Shown here: in pieces, positions 21,686 through 31,326 of the stretch
Position numbering within the stretch: the first letter of the stretch is position 1
Layout: the number at the start of each line of letters is the position of its first letter
DNA from: Phymatolithon calcareum
Taxonomy: Eukaryota; Rhodophyta; Florideophyceae; Hapalidiales
Direction: 5' to 3'
DNA: 64,000 bases
Assembly: GCA_977006965.1 (NCBI GenBank)
Contig: OZ345384.1
Coordinates: 1,488,001 to 1,552,000 of the forward strand
Notes under the pieces: model-generated
Told to the model about the DNA's origin: nothing
Database searches by the model: none
The model's input: the letters and a program-made list of their open reading frames with translations, nothing else
Program-made: the position numbers and the translations under genes

Positions 21686-23563
21686 ATTGTACCGTCATAG
21701 CTATATCTTAGCTTTTCAAAGCTAAGTCTTTACACGCACTATTCGAGAACTCTCTGAATGCATGCAGTGCAAGTACTGTGCATCAAAACCATTGACGTGA
21801 TTGATGATCTTTATGCTATATAGCCTTATATACCAACAAAGCGTGTACGCATACTGTATTATGCTTCGTGCTCATTATTCGCAAATTAAGTTTAGGTATT
21901 GTTTTTTGATTGCAACGCCGTGGGTTTTCAAAAAAACAGAGTTGCAAGTAAACGAGCACTAATTTTTGCCCTCTCTGTCTCTACTCTGAACTAATGTACT
22001 ATTCACTCAAACCCGTCAAAAGCTGTGCCAGAAGCTTTGGAGCTTGAGCTCCTTGGCTTGCTAAATTCCTTGCAAGGAAATTGCGCCCCGCCACGCTTGA
22101 AACAGCCATTTATCAAACAAACATACCGACTGAGGCTCGGCCAAAACCACAAGTGCTGAGACGTTCAACACATTGTGTTCGTTGCTACCAACTGTGGGGA
22201 TCTGACCAGCGATACATCCAAAACAGCGATGATGAACATCAACGCAAATTTTGAATATCCCCCATGCATGGAGCATGCGATTTTTCGCATACAGTAACGG
22301 TCCTTCCCATAAGTCGGCAGATTTTGCTGTGCAATGCGGTTTTTTAATTAAAACATTACTTTCCGTCCACCATTTTAAAAACTGTTCAGGTGAAGCAGTA
22401 GGCCACCACGACAAGTGTCACCTAGAGACGAAGTCGGTGATGATTGCCGCAAAAACAAGCAGTCAGGGGGGACAGAGTGCACCCTCGTTTTTGGCCGAAA
22501 AGGCGAAAATGTCCTAATGCCGGCAACGGCGCGTAGCACAAAACTTTTAATTCAAATAAAGGACACATCAGTACACATCAGGTTCTCAGCTCCCGTTGGG
22601 AGCATCAGTCGGAGTCTTCCCTGCCAAGTCCGACTAACACCACCGCCATCTCTCGTGCTCGTTTGGCGGAGACTCGCAACCGGGTTTTCATCACTCGGTC
22701 CCGGCGGCTTCTCGCGAGCGCCTCGCGCTGCAGTGCGCGGCGCGGCGCAACGTCAACCAATCGCCTCAAATCGGCGGCAGGCTCTTTGTACGCGCGGCGA
22801 TTCATGATGCGCTTCCCCATGATGGATGTGCGAAAAAAACGCCTTCCCGATGTGGTATTCCAGCATTTTTGGGATAACTAGAAAGGTCTAAGTCTCCCGC
22901 GTTCAGAACTGGGATTATTTCGCGCGAAAGCTGTTTTGGTTTCGAATGCCAACACTTAGAGCGAAATCAATCTTGGTAACAGCAAGAGATTGCAAAAATA
23001 TATGCGAAATTTTAATGTAGAAAATGATGTCACTTTATGTAAATCTGCCGACTTATAGGTAGGACGGTTATAACCATCCAGGTTTGGCACTCGTGAGTTC
23101 GGGAAGGTTGCTGTATTTATTAGATGAAATACTTGTATATTTCAACCAAGAAAGTCCGGTGCCGACTCACAGTCTTTTCGCATGACATATCTGTCGTCGA
23201 AGACCCACGCTGGTGCCTCGCACGGCGCGGCCGCTACTACAATCAGGCGGCGGGAACGGTGGTGCAGTAAGAGGGAAGGAGAGGTAGTTGATAGAGGGTA
23301 GAGAGAAAAAAGAGTTTGGTGTGGTAGGTGATCCGGCCAATGCCTGCACGATGAGAATGCGCTCCGACCGACGCCCTCGCTGTAGACAAGTGAGCTATAG
23401 CTCGTACACCCCCATCTTAGATTTACATATTTTTTATGAGCTTGGAAATCCGAGAAGCTCATTGGACACTTTCTGTTATGGCAGTACATAATTGGCTAAG
23501 CAAAAAAAAGACCTCGCGCCGTGGAAACTTTTTCTAGAAATTCTCTCTCTGCAGCGGGAACCT

Positions 23564-23603
23564 AGCTGTCCCAATTTTAGAAGCTTCTAAAATTGGGACA
23601 GCT
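23564..23603. repeat. Perfect 40-bp palindrome
   Basis: AGCTGTCCCAATTTTAGAAG followed directly by its exact reverse complement, with no loop. Twenty-base arms without mismatch are very unlikely by chance. Confidence 0.95.
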
Positions 23604-23896
23604 TCTTAAAATCGCAGTTTAAGACCACTTCCTGATCCGTTCTTAGCATTTTGAAAACTGTTCTAGAAAGCCAAGAACAAACGGGATGAAATAAAGAGTG
23701 TAGAGCACTTTTCGTAATTCTGATCTTGAAAAAGAATCGCCTACAAAGATGGACAATTATCTCATAAAGGACTCGTTTAATTTCTTATTGCCTTTGTCAA
23801 AAGTTTTGAATAGTTGTAGACTACCACAGGAATATCGCAAATTTGGTAAAATCGAATGTCTAGGTGGCAAAAAAGTTCGCGCCGCGAGACCAAAAG

Positions 23897-23950
23897 TTTT
23901 TGCCTGTTCCTTTGCCGATTTTAAAAAATCGGCAAAGGAACAGGCAAAAA
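23897..23950. repeat. Perfect hairpin, 26-bp arms
   Basis: The left arm TTTTTGCCTGTTCCTTTGCC (and six further bases) is followed after 2 bases by its exact reverse complement. There is no mismatch over 26 paired bases. Confidence 0.95.
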
Positions 23951-24316
23951 ATATAGTAAAATGCAGGTTGCGCCCCGACGAGAAGCTGAAACTGTTTTGA
24001 AGAAACACTATAAGCATTTTTCTGTAATGCTCGAAATATGAGCCGAGTACAGGTGTATTGGAAAGTTTCAGGCTCGGTCTATACAGTACCGGATTTTTTG
24101 TGTTGTGTTCGGAAGCAGTTTTGAAATTTGTGATATATAATTGGTTGGTCGCTTCTGTAAAGCGCTATGACAAAACTGCCAGCGATGAGATGGAAGCAAA
24201 CGAACACGACAAAAATGTTTAACTTCTTTCCCGCGGTCAAGAAGTTAACATAATTGTCGTGTCCGCATTTGGCGCGAATTTGCATTTTGGCGCGCGCTAC
24301 AGTATATAAGTCCCTT

Positions 24317-24565
24317 TCAACTCCCTTCTCGATGCATGTCCCGAGCCAACACGATGGACAGCGCCAACCCAGCGATCGTCGCCACCAGTATACTCACAGT
24401 ACTTTTGTCTCTAGTAGACTCATCGATGGACAATGGACTGAGCGCTCGATATCGATCCCCATCCAAAAGACGCGACCGGATGTCGTTCGAGTACATTACT
24501 AAGTATAAAATGAGTAGGAGCGGTGAGAACAAGTACAGAACAATGTTCTTGAGAAGGGGCTCCAA
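24317..24565 (-). CDS. Possible small two-span membrane protein, 82 aa
   Basis: Not recognised. The frame encodes two hydrophobic segments (about residues 7-24, IVLYLFSPLLLILYLVMY, and 58-75, SILVATIAGLALSIVLA) joined by a charged loop. A competing plus-strand frame (24336-24629, 97 codons) covers the same DNA and has a TATA-like tatataag just upstream at about 24301. Only one of them, or neither, may be real. A palindrome lies upstream at 24711. Low confidence. Confidence 0.25.
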   Translation of the reverse strand: MEPLLKNIVLYLFSPLLLILYLVMYSNDIRSRLLDGDRYRALSPLSIDESTRDKSTVSILVATIAGLALSIVLARDMHREGS

Positions 24566-24710
24566 AAATTACGGAATTGCTTCAACGAACACGAACACAG
24601 TAAATCCGGTATACTGTACAGTAGACTAATTTGGAAGTTGCCGCGAAATGAATTACAGTACTGCTTCCAGACATAACACAAAACCAACCGGTACAGTATA
24701 GACCGAGCCT

Positions 24711-24742
24711 CAGTGAAAGTAGACACGTGTCTACTTTCACTG
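24711..24742. repeat. Perfect 32-bp palindrome
   Basis: CAGTGAAAGTAGACAC followed directly by its exact reverse complement GTGTCTACTTTCACTG. It lies about 150 bp upstream of the kinase gene at 24894 and could be a regulatory site or a fold-back insertion scar. Confidence 0.95.
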
Positions 24743-24893
24743 TACGATTGAAGGCACTGCACAACACAGCTCAGCATGATGCTCCGCTCTCCTCCAAGTC
24801 ACGTAGCACAATAGCAACACTGCTCCTCAGGGCATGGCGACCAGCGTTGTACTTTCCCCGAAGCACGCAGTTTCGTCCCCGCCGTAGCCGAAC

Positions 24894-26546
24894 GTGCCGT
24901 TGGCCGCAGCCAGATCAGCTCCCATGGTGACCTCCAACTCTGAAAACACTTACGATGATGTCTGGATTATGCCGGACTACATACACACGCTGCTGCTTTG
25001 GAAGCGCGACAGTGGTAACCAAGTGCTCATGTTGCGCCAAGATTCTACAGACTCTTGGGACCTACCTTATCTCACCTACCCCGACTCGCTGAGAAACGAC
25101 GGGGACCGATTCGCCGCGGATTTAGAGCGTATGTTATCGGTTTCGGCCCTACCGGATCGTCGCGCTTTCACCGTTGTCGCGGAACTGCTTGGCGCATATG
25201 GCGGTGCGGGACTAACGGGCGACGACCCAGTCGGCTTTGCTCTCCTCATGCTTGTGGAGCCGCAGATAGCTCTGTGCGAATGGGCTCTCCCTCCGCAGGC
25301 CGAATGGAAGGACGCACGCTTTGTGGCCTCTTTGCTGGAGTCGTCCGATAAGGATGATGGAAACCGCGTCGCTCTCGAGGTCAGCCTAGAATACTTGCGT
25401 ACCTCTCCGGATCGCTTCTCCGAGCCTCGCGATCCGCGCTATCGGTTTGGCTGGTTCAAGAAAGCTGTGAGCTGGTTGCGAACTGAGGCGGAACGCCACG
25501 GCGCCGCCCCTACAGGCCGAGTAACCCAGGATCAAGTCTCTTCTTCCTCCACCCTGCTTTGTCTTAATTGCTCCGGTGGAGACTTTTATCTCAAGGCTCC
25601 AGCGCTGGGATGTGAAGAGATTTCCATTTCTGTTGCAGTCGCATTTCTATTTCCAGGAAAAACGGTGGACGTTCTAGGGACCTCAGATGAGTTGAACAGC
25701 TTCATAATGCGCGGTTTCAAGCACGTCGAACCGAAAAAAGCACAATATGAAGTGCTTGTAAAGACGCTGGGGAATATTCAACTGCAGTCGCTGAATCACT
25801 TAGAAACGCTGAAAGCGGCAGGGTGCGAGGAGCGGGGACCGGTACAAATTGCTGAAAAAATGCGTGATTGGGCAGATGATAAGGACGTCAAAAGCATATT
25901 TTTACCTGAACTTTTCAAGCTGGAGAAGAGTGTTCCGATAGTTGCGGAACTCTGCTCGAAACTTGCTGCATACAATATTCCATTGACACTCGTGCATGGA
26001 GATTTTGCGCAGCGCAATGCTACAGTTGCGAGTACGAAGGTTGTTGTCGACGGGCCTACTTATTCAGAACGACGTGATGTACTTTGCGACAGCGACGCGG
26101 ACGGTAGTAGTGGCAGCATCATTTTGTTCGATTGGCAGTATGCATGCATCTCTCATCCATTCTGCGACCTGCACGAGATGTACAAGGACTTGCCCGAGCA
26201 CGCGGTGAACGCGTACCTAGACATTTGGAGTGATTTCGAACCCCGAGAACGAGCGCGGGAAGCATTCGAGATCGCAGTGGAGCTCGGGTGGTGCTTGAAG
26301 ATGTGGACTTCGCTTGAATGCTTCCGGCAATGTAATCTGCAGCGCAAGTCATGTACTGCGGAGTTTGTGTATGATGCGTTTTGTAGTTTGTATGTCTACA
26401 TCTGCGAGATTTTGCCGCCCGATTCAGATCATTCCTCTTCGGAAGACACTGTGTCTGATTCGGATATGGATGCGGGAGAGACTAACGCACGCCTACTGCA
26501 GTCACCGGGTGCCGTCACTTCCACAGCTGGCTCCGACGCGGTGTAG
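24894..26546 (+). CDS. Aminoglycoside-phosphotransferase-like kinase with N-terminal Nudix-like domain, 550 aa
   Basis: Probable ATP-dependent phosphotransferase of a small molecule; the substrate cannot be told from sequence. The C-terminal half has the choline/APH kinase catalytic signature LVHGDFAQRN (about residues 365-374; catalytic Asp and Asn of HGDxxxxN) and the metal-binding ILFDWQYACISHPFCDL (about 409-425). The N-lobe has GDFYLKA with a candidate ATP-binding lysine (about residue 232) and LFPGKTVDVLG, a pattern known from bacterial proteins of the aminoglycoside phosphotransferase family. Before it lies RYRFGWFKKAVSWL, also typical of that subfamily, and an N-terminal 150 residues that look like a Nudix fold without a Nudix box. 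The acidic Ser-rich C-terminal tail looks disordered. The second methionine (position 24924) is an alternative start. Single exon. Confidence 0.75.
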   Translation: MPLAAARSAPMVTSNSENTYDDVWIMPDYIHTLLLWKRDSGNQVLMLRQDSTDSWDLPYLTYPDSLRNDGDRFAADLERMLSVSALPDRRAFTVVAELLGAYGGAGLTGDDPVGFALLMLVEPQIALCEWALPPQAEWKDARFVASLLESSDKDDGNRVALEVSLEYLRTSPDRFSEPRDPRYRFGWFKKAVSWLRTEAERHGAAPTGRVTQDQVSSSSTLLCLNCSGGDFYLKAPALGCEEISISVAVAFLFPGKTVDVLGTSDELNSFIMRGFKHVEPKKAQYEVLVKTLGNIQLQSLNHLETLKAAGCEERGPVQIAEKMRDWADDKDVKSIFLPELFKLEKSVPIVAELCSKLAAYNIPLTLVHGDFAQRNATVASTKVVVDGPTYSERRDVLCDSDADGSSGSIILFDWQYACISHPFCDLHEMYKDLPEHAVNAYLDIWSDFEPRERAREAFEIAVELGWCLKMWTSLECFRQCNLQRKSCTAEFVYDAFCSLYVYICEILPPDSDHSSSEDTVSDSDMDAGETNARLLQSPGAVTSTAGSDAV

Positions 26547-29509
26547 TAGTTGTAGTATCGATGAGACTCACAAGCCACTGCTTTACTGCGCTGAATTTTC
26601 ATCTAGCTAGATTACGGCAGGGCCTTACTCCTGCTAGCTAATTAGGAAAGGGCTCCTCTTCGCTGCATGTTTCTTAATAATACGACTCCTCTCAAAGCAA
26701 ACGTAATGATTCAATGATTGCGGACATTCATTTTTTTCGACATCAGAGGGCAGCTTCTAGTGCGTCCACGGAGGAGTGTTTAGAATTGAATGATGTCATC
26801 TCTACGCCAGCGCACTGTAGTACTAAAAATACAGACGTGGGTAATGTAAAAGATCGCCACACAAGCATTCAAGCCTTGAGCGTGAATCAACCGTTAAATT
26901 ACGCATGCTGTGCGAACTGCGGAACGCAGTAGTCCCAATATTATTGAGACTACTGTGTTTCAACAGAAAACGTGAAAACCTTACCATAAGCTATCAATGG
27001 GGGCCGCTAAAGGCCCTCGAAAGGGGGGAATCTATGAAGGGGTCAGGACATCTAAATGTCGACGATTGATAGAGACAGCTGTGAACTGCAAGGCTCGCAT
27101 ACTAAAAACGGTAAAGAGGTGGACGCGTTCTGCTGGGGGTAGTGTCCCTCTACGTTTCGTCGCAAGGGAATTGAGAGAGTTGATTCCACGATCGAATTCC
27201 AGGCCTATCGAGTCATAGTGACCCATAGCTAGGGAGTGGAAGTCAAACTGTCGTTCAAGTGATGACCGGTCATATTTGCGCCATTCCAGTCTCAGTGATT
27301 TGTACTGCCTATGTGGCGTCCTTGCCTCTACTGCAGAAATACAGCCCTCAGTGTGGGCTAATGAAGGTCTGGTCGTAGGCTTGAGGGCGCGGAGAAACAG
27401 AAAAGTCGATAATGAAAAGGTCGTATTTTCGTTAGCTCGTGTGCTGGAGATGTTCATCTTGGAAAAGGGAATTTTCGGAGCCGAGGCGTTATTTAGATGC
27501 GGGGCAGCATTTTCAGGTGTCTGAAGAGCCAGTCGCGCATGCCGTTATGACGCGAAATAGTGTTTCCACCCCTGGAGCAACTAGGTGTACGTTATCCATG
27601 CACGTCCAGTTGAGCAGATTGGGAGCTGGGACCGAGACCAGCTCCTGAGAGGAGCAGATTATCGAGACAAAAGTCAACCGCGGTACACCAAATTTCGGGC
27701 TCCGCTCTGGAGCGCATGTAGCGTTTCAGAATGACTGAGAATGGAAGCGTGGCTGTAGACGTGGAAACCGAGTACATGCGTAATCGGGTGCGGACACCAC
27801 TGGAAGGAATATCAGTTGGATGAGGAAGGCATGACATTCGTTTTCGCTCATAAATCAAGAAGATGAGCTCGTGTTAGAGGTCGTGCAGAGTTGAGGCATC
27901 GCTTTAATGAGCTCGTGATATCTGGTAGCCAGATTATAGGTTGAGATCAGCCGGCGTAACGGTGGGAGAGAAGCTGCTCTACCGGGCGGAGAAGAGATGC
28001 AAACAAGCCCGTTGATGAGCGGCAAGGTAGACACGACAGAGGCACCATAGCAGACATCTATGATGGATGATGTGCACGTCAATCCTATCTCGCCGTCACA
28101 TGACGGCAACGTGGCACATTTCCACGAATGGTTCAAGAGGGGCCAGGGGGTATCTTCGAAAAGCCTTCGGACCGAAGTCTAGTTCAAGCTGAGCATACAA
28201 AAAGATTATTTCTTTCGAGTATCGCTTAGACTCCAGCACGCCATCGTTCGCATGCTTTCTCCATGGCTGACGAGTCGCACATCATCGGCAACTCATCTCA
28301 TGGGACTTGATTATTTCGTTGCCCAAGAATGCGCTCTGGTCTAGAGGCAAGCTCTGACGTCGCTAGAGGACTTTACCAGTTTGTTTGCTACCGACTCTTG
28401 TTTTTCGTTTTTGCTCATTTTGCCTTTGTTGATTGCATTGGTTGTTTTGCCTGAACTACTGGGGCCTGCTCTGCTGGGTCCCTTCTGCCATGTGCGGCGC
28501 AGCTTACAATTTCTTCTGCAAACCTCGCAATAGGACTGATGTAATTTGCATACTGAACTAAACTAATGATGTGAAATATGTTGTGATGACAGCATGGAGA
28601 AATTTGGCAATATCCTTCCTTGTTGAAAGTTGACCTTTGGTTTCTCTTTACCATAATTCTGAAAAAAAGCAAAGGGAATTGGGAATAGGCTATTCTGTTG
28701 AGTTATCTTACGGTAGAACTTCGGACAAAGCGCCGATCGATTAAAATCGACTGGCGCTGAAGGATTCCGGGGATCACCACATTGGGCACAAGGAAAACTA
28801 TGGAAGTGTGATACACAGTCCAGGAAATGTGCCCGCTCTACACGGGAAGCTGCTCTGGTGTCAGGGAGCGATGTGTTGAGGACTTCTAAGAAAAAATTCC
28901 GATAAAGTGACCTTGAGGTCTCTCTTATTCCTGAATTGAGAGTTGAACTTTTAATGGCACGAGGAGAATCATAGTACAGAAACAAGGGGTATGGACGTCT
29001 GTCATACTTACGACTCGCCACAGACCCTACGCAGAAATCATGTCCTGCATTGGTGTCAACTTGCTTGGCGCGATATGGCGAGTTTAGGCTTTCGATCTTG
29101 ATCCCGCGGCACCTCTTTGCGTGACCCCCTACGTCGCATATCTCCACCTTTTGCTCTTTAACCTGCATCTTTCGTTCATCTTGTCCGCCACCTGTTGTCA
29201 TGTTACCAGCAGATGATGATCAAATGAATACTTGCTCCTGACTGCACGCCGAAATCACTGGTTTTGCCTTCCTGACGTTCATTACTTGCCAAGTCGCCAT
29301 GTCTCCCGCTGAATTCATTTGCTTCTCGTGGCACAATGTGGGCGGCAGCGTACACAGTTTCGCACGCAGTGCCAAGAAGAACCATTAGTTTGAAACCGGT
29401 CAGCGCCACGCAACGCCGGTGGAGTGAGAGATCGGAGAGTGCCAAGGACTGAGACCAGTGTGACAACAAAAGCATGTAATGTTACTTTTGACTCGTTCAC
29501 AAATGAAGA
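26547..29509. other. Long intergenic stretch between kinase and TyrRS genes
   Basis: About 3 kb with no gene I can support. Minus-strand frames at 27032-27457 (141 codons) and 28563-29201 (212 codons) have no recognisable motif and uneven composition. An imperfect palindrome lies at 26927. A taattag-rich inverted repeat (ctagctagatt...tagctaatta) at about 26603-26643 could be part of the 3' end of the kinase gene. Confidence 0.4.
26927..26956. repeat. Short imperfect palindrome (30 bp)
   Basis: CAGTAGTCCCAATA is followed by TTATTGAGACTACTG, its reverse complement with a single mismatch pair and one extra base. It is shorter and less perfect than the other palindromes in the window. Confidence 0.6.
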
Positions 29510-31138
29510 CTATTCCACTCGAACGAGCATTTTGTTCTTTTTGCCGGCAGCAAGAAGTAGCAATTTGCATCCAACCAGGTCCTCTTCTCCCAACTTTGCT
29601 CTATCATGTGGCACCTTAACATTATTCACATACGCCCCTCCATTTTTCACCAACCGTCTTGCCTCACCCTTACTTTTCTGCAATCCCGACACCACCATGA
29701 GGTCTACAACTCCGCTACCTACCACATCCTGTTTGGGGAGAGTCACACTCGGCATATCCCCGCAAATCGCTTCAAGAGCTTCCACGCTCAGTACCGCCTT
29801 ACTGCCCGGACTGGCCGCTGCGGTCGCGGCCTTGGCGCTTTGTACACCCTTATCTCCATGCACAATGCGCGTCACTTCCTCTGCGAGTCTCTCCTGCGCT
29901 GAATTCGGGCGATAGGTATCGCTGGCCATGTCGCGTTCAATTTCCGCAATGTCCTCCAGCGAGAGAAAAGTTAGTCGTTTCAAAAACTTGACGACATCAG
30001 TGTCTGCCGTTCGAAACAAAAATTGATAAAACTGATACGGAGATATTTTTTGAGGGGACAACCACACGGCGCCAGACTCTGACTTTCCAAACTTTTTCCC
30101 GTCCCCGGTGGTTAAGAGCGGGAACGTCACTCCATGCACGGTCTTTCCGCGTAGTTTGCGGGTAAGTTCGATGCCGGCCACGATATTGCCCCACTGATCG
30201 GAACCGCCTAATTGAATAGACACATCGCGCTCATCGCTAAGGTGCATGAAATCGTACGCCTGCAACAGTTGATATGTAAACTCCGTGAAACTGATGCCCT
30301 CGTCGCTCGCCAAACGCGTCTTAACGGAGTCCTTCGCAATCATGGTATTCACCCGTGCATACTTTCCGACATCGCGCAAAAAGTCAAGAAAAGAAATGGG
30401 AGCCACCCAGTCATGATTGTTCACCACAACCACTTCCGGAGCCCCCTCAGCGCCCCCAGCGCTCTGGAGAATATATCGAATATCGCGCGAAATTCCAGCC
30501 AAATTCTCGGCCAAAACGTCTTCACTGAGCACCGGTCGCTCAGCGCTTTTCCCACTGGGATCCCCAACGCGACCTGTGGCGCCACCCACTAACGCAACGG
30601 CGGCATGACCGCATCGCCGAAACCAAGCCAGGGTAATCAGGGCAAGCAAATTCCCCAAATGTAACGAATCGGCCGTTGGATCAAAGCCTGCATACACAAC
30701 CACAGGCTTCGCGCAGTGCTGACGTATTGTTTCCAGCTCCCCGGTTGTGCTCTCCAGTAGTCCGCGCGACCGCAGAACATCGATAACGTTCGGAGGCGCG
30801 CCACCAGGCGACGTCATGCACGCCAATGGCCGCACGCGTCGCAGCATTACACATGGCCGCGGGGCACGAGAACGCCCTCGAATGGCAAGCCCGCCCAAGG
30901 CGGCGAAGCACTGCATGTTGCTCGCGCGCCACATTGGACGGGTTGTTAACGATGCGGAATGCCACATCGATGGCGGTGATCTCCAGGTCAAAAAAATTGA
31001 TGAGCACGAGAGACCCGTGGATACTACACGTGGCATTCGTTTTCTGTTGTAGCTAACATCGGCTACAGCGACTGCAATGTGTATGTCTGGCTCAATCAAC
31101 ACACCTGGGGACCTCTCGTTCGTCCGTGCGTGCGACAA
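29510..31138 (-). CDS. Tyrosyl-tRNA synthetase, bacterial type, probably organellar
   Basis: Charges tRNA-Tyr with tyrosine. All class Ic hallmarks are present: GFDPTADSLHLGN (HIGH-like motif, residues 160-163), FTYQLLQAYDF (about 286-297, tyrosine pocket), GGSDQWGN (311-318) and GKKFGKS (KMSKS-like loop, 349-353). The C-terminal 65 residues form an S4 RNA-binding domain (VVSGLQKSKGEARRLVKNGG). The core is complete and bacterial in type, as expected for a mitochondrial or plastid enzyme in a eukaryote. The frame has about 115 residues before the catalytic core. Methionines at 1, 35, 58, 69 and 75 are possible starts. M75 (position 30916), followed by a stretch rich in Arg, Ala and Ser, makes the most plausible organelle presequence. 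The neighbour at 31327 is divergent. Confidence 0.93.
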   Translation of the reverse strand: MSHARTNERSPGVLIEPDIHIAVAVADVSYNRKRMPRVVSTGLSCSSIFLTWRSPPSMWHSASLTTRPMWRASNMQCFAALGGLAIRGRSRAPRPCVMLRRVRPLACMTSPGGAPPNVIDVLRSRGLLESTTGELETIRQHCAKPVVVYAGFDPTADSLHLGNLLALITLAWFRRCGHAAVALVGGATGRVGDPSGKSAERPVLSEDVLAENLAGISRDIRYILQSAGGAEGAPEVVVVNNHDWVAPISFLDFLRDVGKYARVNTMIAKDSVKTRLASDEGISFTEFTYQLLQAYDFMHLSDERDVSIQLGGSDQWGNIVAGIELTRKLRGKTVHGVTFPLLTTGDGKKFGKSESGAVWLSPQKISPYQFYQFLFRTADTDVVKFLKRLTFLSLEDIAEIERDMASDTYRPNSAQERLAEEVTRIVHGDKGVQSAKAATAAASPGSKAVLSVEALEAICGDMPSVTLPKQDVVGSGVVDLMVVSGLQKSKGEARRLVKNGGAYVNNVKVPHDRAKLGEEDLVGCKLLLLAAGKKNKMLVRVE

Positions 31139-31326
31139 CAGTGCTCCCGACCGTCGCGACCATCACGGACGCTATTTGGATAACGCGTCGTTCGAATTCG
31201 CAGCTTTGCGATCCACAGCCCGCATTCAACTGGCCGGTATTCAGCACACGAACTTCAACTGCCGCCGCGCACGTGAATGGATCGGCGCCCGTCGGCGGGC
31301 CATTGACGCATTGACGACGAGACGCG
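30917..31326. promoter_or_regulatory. Probable shared upstream region of TyrRS and the divergent membrane-protein gene
   Basis: If TyrRS starts at its fifth methionine, about 410 bp separate the two divergent starts; if it starts at the first methionine, only 188 bp do. No clear TATA box is visible on either side. The region is GC-rich and would have to drive both genes. Confidence 0.4.

Larger units (their letters stand above)
21693..24316. other. Long intergenic stretch with two perfect palindromes
   Basis: No confident gene. Weak candidates: a minus-strand frame at 22061-22414 (117 codons, no motif) and a minus-strand frame at 22605-22820 ending in an Arg/Ala-rich stretch (ALQREALARSRRDRVMKTRL) followed by an AATTAAA, which could be the end of a degraded gene. 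The palindromes at 23564 and 23897 are listed separately. Confidence 0.35.

Noticed and set aside
27032-27457. 141-codon minus-strand frame
   Set aside because: No recognisable domain or upstream signal; length is within chance for this GC content.
28140-28400. Possible tRNA-like or structured RNA (ggtctagaggc segment)
   Set aside because: No A-box and B-box pair with correct spacing and no cloverleaf could be drawn.
28563-29201. 212-codon minus-strand frame between kinase and TyrRS genes
   Set aside because: No motif, no repeat support, and composition unlike the confident genes; kept as intergenic DNA.
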